A stretch of 64,000 nucleotides of DNA. Source: Hymenobacter edaphi. GTDB taxonomy: Bacteria > Bacteroidota > Bacteroidia > Cytophagales > Hymenobacteraceae. The stretch is from positions 682,001 through 746,000 of the forward strand of contig NZ_QHKM01000001.1 in the NCBI RefSeq assembly GCF_003258365.1. The letters run 5' to 3'. Made by a program: the position numbers and the translations under genes. Below, in pieces: positions 23,275 through 30,232 of the stretch (positions are counted from its first letter, which is position 1; every line of letters starts with the position of its first letter). The notes under the pieces are model-generated. The model was not told where the DNA came from, ran no database searches, and was given only the letters and a program-made list of their open reading frames with translations.

Positions 23275-23968
23275 CATCCGCGACCTGCACTACCGCTACG
23301 GCTCCCACGAAGTGCTGCGCGGCGTGAGCCTGGCGCTGCGGCCGGGCGCCATTCACGGCCTGGTGGGGGCCAACGGCGCCGGCAAAACCACCCTGCTCAG
23401 CTGCCTCTACGGCCTGCTGGCCGATTACCAGGGCTCGGTGCAGGAATCCGAGGGCCGGCCCATCCGCGAGTGCGCCGGCCTGCTGCCCTACGAGCCGTTC
23501 TTCTACCCGCGCCTGACCGGCCGCGAGTACGTGGCTTTCTGCCTGCAGGCCCGGGGCATGCCCGTGCGCGGCCTCGACGGGTGGAACGAGCTGCTGGAGC
23601 TGCCCCTCGATCAGTACGCCGAAACCTACTCGGCCGGCATGAAGAAAAAGCTGGCCCTGTTGCCGCTGCTGGTGCAGCCCTTCCGCTACCTCATCCTCGA
23701 CGAGCCCTTCAACGGCCTCGACCTGGGCACCAACCTGCTGCTGATGGAGATGCTGCGCCGCCTGCGCCGGCAGGGCACGGGCCTGCTGCTGACCTCGCAC
23801 CTGCTGGGCTCCCTCACCGAGCTCTGCGACGAAATAACTGTGCTGGCCGACGGCCAGGTGCTGCGCCACTACGGCCAGCCCGAGTTCGGCGCCCTCGCCA
23901 CCGACCTGCTCGACAACCTGCACCAGCACAAGCTGCAACGGCTGCGCACGCTGCTGCCGGAACGGTAA
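23267..23968 (+). CDS. ABC transporter ATP-binding protein
   Basis: A 233-residue ATPase subunit. Walker A is GANGAGKTT (34-42), the signature is degenerate (YSAGMKKKLALL instead of LSGGQ), and Walker B is YLILDEPFNGLD. The H-loop is in LLLTSHLLGSL. The YSxGMKxK signature is typical of ABC-2-type exporters such as CcmA/NatA-like proteins, so export of an unknown substrate, or permease control, is inferred. The start ATG at 23267 overlaps the membrane protein gene, indicating translational coupling. Confidence 0.93.
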   Translation: MISIRDLHYRYGSHEVLRGVSLALRPGAIHGLVGANGAGKTTLLSCLYGLLADYQGSVQESEGRPIRECAGLLPYEPFFYPRLTGREYVAFCLQARGMPVRGLDGWNELLELPLDQYAETYSAGMKKKLALLPLLVQPFRYLILDEPFNGLDLGTNLLLMEMLRRLRRQGTGLLLTSHLLGSLTELCDEITVLADGQVLRHYGQPEFGALATDLLDNLHQHKLQRLRTLLPER

Positions 23969-24349
23969 CCGGGTGCTGAGAAAAGGCCGTGGCCAAACCC
24001 TGGCTGACCCGCTCATCGAACCGTGCGCCCCGGGCACTTGCTTCCCGCGCTACCGGCCCCTTTCGGGTAAAAAAAGCCGCAGAGCTGCCTCGCAGAACTT
24101 CGCAGGGGTACTTGGGAAACATCGAAACGCCATTTTGGGGCACAGTCCCTTGATGCTAATAACCGCTGCTAGAGTGGGTAGAAGAGGTTGAGAAATGGTA
24201 ATTATGCTTCTACCTGAACGGGGTAGAAGCTGCTGTACAAACTAGATGTGCTTTCTACCTAAGCTTGGTAGCGGCTAGCAAAGAAAAGAGGGCCGGCTGC
24301 TACCTGGGAAGGTAGCAGCCGGCCGAAAAATCATCGTTGGCAAACCCGC
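23969..24349. other. 381-base convergent spacer with three CTACC/GGTAG hairpins
   Basis: No gene is seen. It holds three successive hairpins whose stems all contain CTACC and GGTAG: 24206-24230 (GCTTCTACC with GGTAGAAGC), 24252-24271 (CTACC with GGTAG) and 24291-24324, the last acting as terminator. A further GGGTAGAAGAGG lies at 24176. The rest is AT-richer without coding signal. Confidence 0.6.
24291..24330. terminator. strong hairpin terminator (ABC gene and heme operon end)
   Basis: GGCCGGCTGCTACC pairs with GGTAGCAGCCGGCC around TGGGAA (24305-24310). GAAAAA follows on the + side and AAAAGAGG precedes it, so a U-run forms for minus-strand RNA too. It lies 20 bases past the 24350 stop. 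Confidence 0.75.
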
Positions 24350-24670
24350 TTACGAAGCCTCCAGAATCTGCTCCACGTCCAGCAGCAGCTTGGTGCTGGT
24401 CAGCAGGTCGTTCAGCCACACCAGCTCGTTCAGGCTAAAGAGCAGCGTGAGGTTGTCGACGGGGCTGCGCAGGCTGATGCGGCGCAGGTCGGGCTCCGCA
24501 GCCGCGGCCAGGGCGTGGCCGTTGTAGAGGCGGTGAACCGTATCGAGCCAGGGCGCCAGCTCGTGGGGCTGCAGGGCCAGGGCCACGTTGCCGAAGTACA
24601 GGTGCAGGCAGCAGCCGCCCGGGCAGCGCATGGCGCAGCCGAACTCGTTGGAATGAAGGCACCGGTGCAT
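24350..24670 (-). CDS. small Cys-rich DUF6686-type protein, last gene of the heme operon
   Basis: A 106-residue protein. The N-terminal 25 residues hold Cys4, Cys12, Cys16, Cys20 and Cys21 plus His2 and His6 (CAMRCPGGCCLHLYFGNVAL), which could bind a metal or cluster. The remainder is helical with FGNVALALQPHELAPWLDTV (20 residues) and LLFSLNELVWLNDLL. It resembles DUF6686 as I recall it, mostly from Bacteroidetes. No signal peptide is seen, so it is cytoplasmic. Its position after hmuS suggests a role in heme or iron handling; this is inference from context. Confidence 0.75.
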   Translation of the reverse strand: MHRCLHSNEFGCAMRCPGGCCLHLYFGNVALALQPHELAPWLDTVHRLYNGHALAAAAEPDLRRISLRSPVDNLTLLFSLNELVWLNDLLTSTKLLLDVEQILEAS

Positions 24671-24689
24671 GGTTGGGGAAGAGGGGTTT

Positions 24690-24826
24690 AGTTGTCAGTT
24701 GCGAGTTGTTAGGAGCCGGTTGTCAGGTCTTTCCGCAACCTGCCGCTGATGCGTCAGCGTACTCACTGACAACTGACAACTGACAACTGACAACTGACAA
24801 CTGACAACTGACAACTGACAACTGGC
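24690..24826. repeat. AACTGAC tandem repeat (about 8.5 copies of 7 bp) plus inverted partner
   Basis: From 24765 to 24824 the 7-base unit AACTGAC repeats without interruption (seven full copies plus partial ends). The inverted partner TAGTTGTCAGTTGCGAGTTG lies at 24690-24710. It sits between hmuS and the small Cys-rich gene, inside the heme transcript. Confidence 0.9.
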
Positions 24827-25870
24827 TTACAGCTTGCTGATTAGTTCGCGCCAAGCCTGCTGCTCGGGAATGCCGGGCTTGCGCTTGCCGAAGAACAGCA
24901 GCAGGTTGCGGCCCTGCGCGTCGTAGAGCTCCAGGCTGTGCACCACGCCGTCGGCGGTGGGCTTTTTCACCAGCCAGGTTTGGGCCACGTCCTCCAGCTT
25001 CAGGTGCAGGTTGAAGTCGGGGTCGAGCACGTTGAACCAGGGACCAGTGACCACCAGGCGCTGCACCGGGCCGGTGTGAATCTGGATGCAGCCGCGGCTG
25101 GCCACGAACAGCATGATGCTGAGCTGCGCGGCCGCCGCCGCCTGCAGACCCCGCACGATGGCGTCGTTGTCGAGGCGCTGCACCAGTTCGGGCGGGCCCA
25201 GGCGCAGGGCCTGGGTGCGGCTCACGCCGAACTGGCGCAGCAGGCCAAAGAAGTCGTGGGTGTCTTGGAGGGCGCGCCAGCCGGCGCGGAAGCCCTCCAC
25301 GTCGATAGCGGCGTCGGGCGTTTCGGGCTGGGGCGCCGGGGCGGGCTGGGTGGCCAGTTCGAGGCTCTGCTCCGGGGCGCGGTAGCGGGCCAGCAGCTGG
25401 TCGTAGGCGGCGGCGTGGCTGTCCTCGGTCAGGTAGATTTTGTGCACCGCCTCGCCGTCTGGGGCGAAGAATTGCAGGCTGCGGCGGCCGTTTTCCGTTA
25501 CCGCGAAGCCGAAGTGCCAGTGCTGCATAAACAGACGCAGGTCGATGTCCTCGCCCAGGGTCAGGCCCATCGGGCCCTGAAACGAGGTCTTGAGGTAGGG
25601 CCCTTTCCGCTCGTGCACCACGCTGTCGTTGCGAGTCAGGGCCATCACGCGGCCCAGGCCCGATACGTCCTTGAGGATGGCCTGGAAGTCGTTGGTCAGG
25701 CGCAGCACGGGGGCGTCGGGCTGCCCGGTGCAGCGGGTGGCCAGCAGGGCGGCTTCGCTGCTGCCGAGCTGGCGGGCGGCGTCGCGGATGCGGGTTGTGG
25801 GGTTAGTGAGCTGGAGCTGGGCCCAGCGTTCGGCCAGCGGCGCGGGGTGCAGGTCGGCAGTGACGGACAT
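24827..25870 (-). CDS. hmuS: hemin-degrading factor HmuS/HemS
   Basis: A 347-residue cytoplasmic heme-binding protein that receives imported heme and, in related proteins, opens the ring and releases iron. It is the usual two-repeat fold: residues 1-170 and 185-347 each carry a related beta/alpha unit. The first contains RNDSVVHERKGPYLKTSF, and the second ends in NLHLKLEDVAQTWLVKKPTA (20 residues). Length fits the family. The ATG ending at 25870 is 21 bases after the hmuV stop, so they are read together. Confidence 0.93.
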   Translation of the reverse strand: MSVTADLHPAPLAERWAQLQLTNPTTRIRDAARQLGSSEAALLATRCTGQPDAPVLRLTNDFQAILKDVSGLGRVMALTRNDSVVHERKGPYLKTSFQGPMGLTLGEDIDLRLFMQHWHFGFAVTENGRRSLQFFAPDGEAVHKIYLTEDSHAAAYDQLLARYRAPEQSLELATQPAPAPQPETPDAAIDVEGFRAGWRALQDTHDFFGLLRQFGVSRTQALRLGPPELVQRLDNDAIVRGLQAAAAAQLSIMLFVASRGCIQIHTGPVQRLVVTGPWFNVLDPDFNLHLKLEDVAQTWLVKKPTADGVVHSLELYDAQGRNLLLFFGKRKPGIPEQQAWRELISKL

Positions 25871-25891
25871 AAGCAAAAGGAAAAACGGTGG

Positions 25892-26710
25892 TTACAAAGC
25901 AGGAGTCGGCCAGCAGCCGGGGGCCACGGCCGCCGGGCGCGGCACGGGCACGATAAGCGGGCAGCCCAGCGTGGGGTGCGGCAGCAGCTCCACGTCGAGG
26001 TCGAAGGCGTGGCGGATGTGGGCCGGGGTGAGTACCGCGGCGGGCGGACCGCCGGCCACCACTTCGCCCTGGCGCAGCAGCAGCAGCTGGTCGGCGTACT
26101 GCGCCGCCAGGTTGAGGTCGTGGAGCACGGCCACCACCCCGAAGCCGCGGCGCACCAGGGCGCGGGCCACTTCCAGGGTGTGGTGCTGGTGGTTGAGGTC
26201 GAGGCCGGTCAGGGGCTCGTCGAGCAGCAGAAAGCCGGCTTCGGCCTCCCACACCTGGGCCAGCACCCGCGCCAGCTGCGCCCGCTGCTGCTCCCCGCCC
26301 GAGAGCGTGGGGTAGCTGCGCCCGGCCAGCGGCGCGAGGCCCACCAGCGCCAGGGCCTGCTGCACCACGGCGTGGTCGGGCGGGGCGGGCTGGCCGCGGA
26401 AGTGGGGGTAGCGGCCCATCAGCACCAGCTCGCGCACCGGGAAGGCCAGCGCCAGGGGGTGCTGCTGGGTGAGCACCGCCCGGCGCCGGGCCAGCACGGC
26501 GGGCGGAATGGAGCGCAGCGGCCGGCCCTCAAACTGCACCGTGCCGGCGCTGGGCGTCAGGTCGCCGCTGAGCAGGCGCAGCAGGGTGGACTTGCCGGCC
26601 CCGTTGGCGCCCACCACGGCCAGCAGCTCGCCCGGTCGGGCCCGCAGCGTGACGTCGCGCAGCAGGGGCCGGCGGCCGGCCAGGTAGCTCAGGTTCTGAA
26701 CGTCGAACAT
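25892..26710 (-). CDS. hmuV: heme ABC transporter ATP-binding protein HmuV
   Basis: A 272-residue ATPase that powers heme import across the inner membrane. Walker A is GANGAGKST (34-42), the signature is LSGGEQQRAQLARVL, Walker B is FLLLDEPLTGLDLNHQ, and the H-loop is VLHDLNLAAQYAD. These match the FepC/HmuV class that pairs with FecCD-type permeases. The ATG ending at 26710 is selected; an upstream in-frame region is rich in Arg/Pro and not family-like. It lies between a broken VOC gene and hmuS. Confidence 0.95.
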   Translation of the reverse strand: MFDVQNLSYLAGRRPLLRDVTLRARPGELLAVVGANGAGKSTLLRLLSGDLTPSAGTVQFEGRPLRSIPPAVLARRRAVLTQQHPLALAFPVRELVLMGRYPHFRGQPAPPDHAVVQQALALVGLAPLAGRSYPTLSGGEQQRAQLARVLAQVWEAEAGFLLLDEPLTGLDLNHQHHTLEVARALVRRGFGVVAVLHDLNLAAQYADQLLLLRQGEVVAGGPPAAVLTPAHIRHAFDLDVELLPHPTLGCPLIVPVPRPAAVAPGCWPTPAL

Positions 26711-26756
26711 AGGCGGTAAAGTGGAGAGGTAGTGAAACGGGGAGGGCCGGTCGGTG

Positions 26757-26805
26757 TGGCGCGGGCCTGGCCACGCCTTCCTGCGGGTTAGCCCGCGTCC
26801 GAACG
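26757..26805. repeat. REP-like GCGCGGGCxTGGCxACGCCTTCC element
   Basis: GGCGCGGGCCTGGCCACGCC followed by TTCCTGCGGGTTAGCCCGCG closely resembles 62884-62925 (GCGCGGGCTTGGCTACGCC, then TTCCTGCGGTTCAGCCCGCG). It is a dispersed copy of the TAGCGCGGGCTT family. Confidence 0.65.
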
Positions 26806-26843
26806 AAATCTGCCCGACGGCGCCTGCCAAACGCGGATGCCGT

Positions 26844-27252
26844 TCAGCGCGGCGGGGTGGACTGGTCGGGCATTCCTGTTATCAGCGGGTTATCAGCGAC
26901 GTCAGTGGTCCGTTCGCCGCGCTTGAGCAGGTTGCCGTCCGGGTCGTGGAGGTAGCACTCGGTCATGCCCCGGGAGCAGGCCCGGGGGGCGGCGCGCGGG
27001 TGCTGCCGGCTGGCCGGCAGCACCCGCGTAAAAGGCGTGCAGGCCGCTGATGCGCAGGTAGCAGGAGCTGTTCTGGCACAGGTTTCGGTCGTCGGTCAGC
27101 CAGAAATGCAGCTCGTGGCCGCTCAGCGCCAGGATCAGAAATTCAGCGAAGACGCCGACCTCGCGGAAGCCCAGCTGCTGGTAACACCGGCTGGTGCGCC
27201 CCAGGTCCAGGCTGGGCAGCTGCGCCACGATGGCGTTAAGGGGAAAAGTCAT
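26844..27252 (-). pseudogene. VOC (glyoxalase/bleomycin-resistance) family gene, frameshifted
   Basis: The ATG frame from 27252 encodes a VOC-like start (PSLDLGRTSRCYQQLGFREV, 20 residues, then FAEFLILALSGHELHFWL and CYLRISGLHAFYA). It then turns into a Pro/Arg-rich sequence ending at 26902. In another frame, from about 27030 to 26844, the expected C-terminus appears: MTECYLHDPDGNLLKRGE. A one-base shift near 27000-27030 would restore the gene. The break lies at a perfect 11-bp-arm hairpin (27000-27023). It may be a true pseudogene or a sequencing error at the hairpin. It sits between hmuU and hmuV. Confidence 0.75.
27000..27023. repeat. perfect hairpin at the VOC frameshift
   Basis: GTGCTGCCGGC (27000-27010) and GCCGGCAGCAC (27013-27023) are exact inverted copies separated by TG. 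Confidence 0.85.
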
Positions 27253-27254
27253 GG

Positions 27255-27352
27255 GGAGTTGCCGGGGGCCAGTTGCCGGTTGTTCGTACGATGAGTGTTG
27301 TCATACCAAGTGATGACGCCAGCACAAACTCACAACTCGCAACTGGCAACCG
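27255..27352. repeat. themed spacer (GTTGCCAGTTG type)
   Basis: GGAGTTGCCGG, CCAGTTGCCGGTTGTTC on the left and CACAACTCGCAACTGGCAAC (20 bases) on the right are imperfect inverted relatives. They share the GTTGCCAGTTGCGAGTTGT theme with 20850-20942 and 24690-24710. Confidence 0.6.
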
Positions 27353-27355
27353 AGC

Positions 27356-28459
27356 TCACGCCAGCCGGCGGCGTTTCTCGCGCAGCAGAATCCAGAGAAA
27401 CACCGGGGCGCCGAGCAGGGCCGTGAGGATGCCTATCGGCAGCTCGGCCGGGGCCACGGCGGTGCGGGCCAGCGTATCGGCCAGGGTGAGGACCAGCGCC
27501 CCGCCCAGGGCCGAGGCGGGCAGCACCGTGCGGTGGTCGGGGCCGGCGGCGAGGCGCATCAGGTGGGGCACCACTAGGCCCAGAAAGCCGATGCTGCCCG
27601 CCACGGCCACCGAGGTGCCCACGGCCAGGGTGGCCAGCACGATCAGCTGCCGCTTCAGCCGCGTGACGGGCAGGCCGAGGTGGGCGGCCTGGTCTTCGCC
27701 CAGGGCCAGTAGGTTCAGCGGCTTGCCCAGGCGCGGCAGTAGCAGCAGCGGCCCGGCCAGCAGCGGCAAGGCGCCGAGCACCGTGGGCCAGGAGGCGCCG
27801 CCCAGGCTGCCCAGGCCCCAGAAGGTGATGCTGCGCAGCTGCTCGTCGGTGGCGGCGTAGGTGAGCACGCCGGTCAGCGCCCCGGCCAGGGCATTGACGG
27901 CAATGCCGGCCAGCAGCATGGTGGCCACCACCGCCCGCCCGGCTTCCTTGGAGAGCTGGTACACCAGCAGCGTGGTGCCGCAGGCCCCGGCAAAAGCCGC
28001 CGCGGCCAGCGCGTAAAAGCCGAGCTGCGCGCGCACGGCCGCCAGCAGGGTGGCTTCCAGCACGATGGTCGCCACGGCCGCCAGCGAAGCCCCGGCCGAC
28101 ACGCCAATCAGGCCCGGATCGGCCAGGGGGTTGCGAAACAGGCCCTGCAGGCTGGCACCCGCCAGCCCCAGCGCCGCCCCGATGAGTACGCCCAGGCACA
28201 CCCGCGGCAGCCGAATGGCCCAGAGCACGGCCTCGTGCTGCGGCTCGAAGCCCAGGCCGGTGGCCAGGCCCAGCCTCTGCAGCAGAATGCCCACCACCGC
28301 TGGCACCGGAATGCGCATGGCCCCGGCCCCGGCGCTCAGCAGCACCGCCCCGAGGAGCAGCGCCGCCAGCGCCGGTAGCAGCAGGCGCCGCCGCCGGTCG
28401 GCGGCCGGGGCGGCGGGCGTAATGGGCGGGGGCGAAGGCAGGTCGGCTACGGCGGGCAT
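27356..28459 (-). CDS. hmuU: heme ABC transporter permease HmuU (FecCD family)
   Basis: A 367-residue inner-membrane permease with about ten helices. After a Pro-rich cytoplasmic start (1-25) come RLLLPALAALLLGAVLLSAG (20 residues), LPRVCLGVLIGAALGLAGAS (20 residues) and the family signature QGLFRNPLADPGLIGVSAGA (20 residues). Further family blocks are GSIGFLGLVVPHLMRL and ELPIGILTALLGAPVFLWIL (20 residues). It is the BtuC/FecCD type, working with HmuT and HmuV. The ATG ending at 28459 removes an unlikely 19-residue extension. Confidence 0.95.
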   Translation of the reverse strand: MPAVADLPSPPPITPAAPAADRRRRLLLPALAALLLGAVLLSAGAGAMRIPVPAVVGILLQRLGLATGLGFEPQHEAVLWAIRLPRVCLGVLIGAALGLAGASLQGLFRNPLADPGLIGVSAGASLAAVATIVLEATLLAAVRAQLGFYALAAAAFAGACGTTLLVYQLSKEAGRAVVATMLLAGIAVNALAGALTGVLTYAATDEQLRSITFWGLGSLGGASWPTVLGALPLLAGPLLLLPRLGKPLNLLALGEDQAAHLGLPVTRLKRQLIVLATLAVGTSVAVAGSIGFLGLVVPHLMRLAAGPDHRTVLPASALGGALVLTLADTLARTAVAPAELPIGILTALLGAPVFLWILLREKRRRLA

Positions 28460-28474
28460 GGGGGCGGTAAATGA

Positions 28475-28555
28475 GTGATTGGGTGATGAAGGCAGACGGG
28501 AAGGAGGAGCAGGCAAGCCTTGGGCTACTTCACTCCTTCACTCACTGACTTAGCT
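28475..28555. repeat. themed spacer (GAGTGAAGGAGTGAAG type)
   Basis: ATGAGTGATTGGGTGATGAA on the left and TTCACTCCTTCACTCACTGA on the right are inverted relatives. The right part includes the hmuT stop codon (28542), so the last codons of hmuT and the spacer share one theme. Confidence 0.6.
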
Positions 28556-29381
28556 GCCGGGCCAGCTCGGCGGTGGCCTGGCCCAGGCGCGGGCCGAAGC
28601 CCGAGAGCAGCTGCCCGTCCATTTCCACCACGCGGCCGGTGCGGCCGGCGGTGGTCTGGGCCACGCCGGGCACTTTCAGCAGGCCGGCCTTGCCGCCCAG
28701 GCTCTGCAGGCCGCTGTCGAAGAGCAGCAGCACGTCGGGGTTGGCGGCCACCAGGGCTTCGGCGGTCAGGGGCCTGAAGTCCGCGAAACCGGTGGCGGCG
28801 TTCTGCCCGCCGGCCAGCCCGATGACGTTGGCCAGCGGGGTGTTTTCGCCGGCCACCATCAGGGTGCCGGCACCGCGGGCGTAGATGAAGAGCACCTTGG
28901 GCGCCCGGGCGGGCTTGCGGGTTTTGGCCAGGTCCGCGTCGAGCTGCCGGAGCAGGGCCGGGGCTTTGGCCGAGGCCTTGAACGCGGCGGCGACCTGCTG
29001 CACCAGCTGCTTGGTGCCCGCCACCGAGTACTGCTGCTGAAACAGCTGCACCACCACGCCCGCCGATTTCAGCTGGGCCGCTACTTCGGGCTTCAAGGAC
29101 TCGGTGGTGCCCACCACGATGGTCGGGGCCAGGGCCAGCACGCCTTCGGCCGAGATGTTGCGGTTGTGGCCCACCTTGGGCAGCTTGGTCAGGGCCTCGG
29201 GGAAGGTGCTGGTCACGTCGACGCCCACCAACTGGCTTTGCAGCCCCAGCTGGCAGATGATTTCGCTGACCGTGCCGCTCAAGGACACGATGCGCGCGGG
29301 TGCGGCGGCAATGCCGCGCAGGGGCCCTAGCACCAGCAGGGCCAGCAGCGCAGTCTGAAAAAAGGAAAAACGCAGGTTCAT
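28542..29381 (-). CDS. hmuT: periplasmic heme-binding protein HmuT
   Basis: A 279-residue substrate-binding protein that carries heme to HmuUV. The signal peptide is residues 1-27 (ending GIAAAPA). The helical-backbone fold shows RIVSLSGTVSEIICQLGLQS (20 residues), LVGVDVTSTFPEALTKLPKV (20 residues) and VGHNRNISAEGVLAL. GAGTLMVAGENTPLANVIGL (20 residues) begins the second lobe. This is the PhuT/ShuT class. The ATG ending at 29381 opens the signal peptide. It is 82 bases ahead of hmuU. Confidence 0.94.
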   Translation of the reverse strand: MNLRFSFFQTALLALLVLGPLRGIAAAPARIVSLSGTVSEIICQLGLQSQLVGVDVTSTFPEALTKLPKVGHNRNISAEGVLALAPTIVVGTTESLKPEVAAQLKSAGVVVQLFQQQYSVAGTKQLVQQVAAAFKASAKAPALLRQLDADLAKTRKPARAPKVLFIYARGAGTLMVAGENTPLANVIGLAGGQNAATGFADFRPLTAEALVAANPDVLLLFDSGLQSLGGKAGLLKVPGVAQTTAGRTGRVVEMDGQLLSGFGPRLGQATAELARQLSQ

Positions 29382-29540
29382 ATGCTCAGAAAGGAGAAGC
29401 GGGAAATAGTGCCGACGGCGGGCTACCCGGGGTTCAACCACCCACTCACCGGGTCCGGGCGGCCCGCGTCGGGCTTAATTGGGGCGTCACCGGGCCGGGG
29501 CCGCGCCTGGGGAAAGGCTTCCCGGGCCGATGACGGCGGG

Positions 29541-30179
29541 TTACTGCAGGTTCTTGCTGCCGTCGGGCTGGTACACGTAGCGGAACGAGTAGTAGCCGCT
29601 GGGCTCGGTGCCGGTGGGCGTGGCCGGGGCGCCCTGGTAGTAGTTGGTAATTTCCAGCTTGGCAAATTTGCCGGTGGCGGTGCGGAGGGCCAGGACGCGG
29701 CCGGCAATGGGCGAAATCACGTGCGTGGCGGAGTTATAGGTGTACCAGCCGTTGCCCGAGCCCGTCGGAATGGCTTTGGTGGGGCCGTCCACGGCGTAGC
29801 CGTCGGCGGGGGCCGTGGTCAGCTCCCCAAACAGGCCGGTTTTCACCTGGGCGCCGCCCTGGCCGGGGCCGCTGGAGCCCCCGTTGATGAGCACGGTGGT
29901 GCCGCGGAAGGCCACGTCCCACTTGGTCGAAGCCGAGTCGGCGTAGGGCACTTCCCGGGCCTCGGCCAGGCTGTAGAAGGTGTAGTGCCGGGGCGTGCCG
30001 GGCTGGCCGGTGCCGCTCGGGGCGGCGGGCTGCGGCGCCAGGCTGCTCACCGTCCGGGTTTCCAGCGCGGGCTTCACCGGGTCTGCCTGCTGGTCGTCGT
30101 CGTTGTTGCAGGAAGAGGTCAGGCCGAGGCTCGAAAAAGCCAGCGCGGCCAGGGCGGGGCGAAGAAACAGGTGGTTCAT
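29541..30179 (-). CDS. hmuY: HmuY-like heme-binding lipoprotein
   Basis: A 212-residue lipoprotein: signal peptide to LTSSC, lipidated at Cys24, then an acidic NNDDDQQ spacer. The remainder is a beta-rich domain with RHYTFYSLAEAREV, STKWDVAFRGTTVLINGG and FAKLEITNYYQG, the recognised HmuY pattern. In Porphyromonas HmuY is a surface hemophore that passes heme to the TonB receptor HmuR. The classical heme-ligating histidines cannot be assigned by eye. It is 53 bases downstream of the receptor gene, as in hmuYR loci, though here the receptor comes first. Confidence 0.9.
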   Translation of the reverse strand: MNHLFLRPALAALAFSSLGLTSSCNNDDDQQADPVKPALETRTVSSLAPQPAAPSGTGQPGTPRHYTFYSLAEAREVPYADSASTKWDVAFRGTTVLINGGSSGPGQGGAQVKTGLFGELTTAPADGYAVDGPTKAIPTGSGNGWYTYNSATHVISPIAGRVLALRTATGKFAKLEITNYYQGAPATPTGTEPSGYYSFRYVYQPDGSKNLQ

Positions 30180-30232
30180 GTTGGGTTTGGAAAAAGAAAA
30201 ACGGTTGAAATCAAGGGGCCGGGCCGGCCGGC

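Noticed and set aside
24765-24824. The AACTGAC run as a CRISPR array
   Set aside because: The units are contiguous 7-mers with no spacers, and no cas genes are present.
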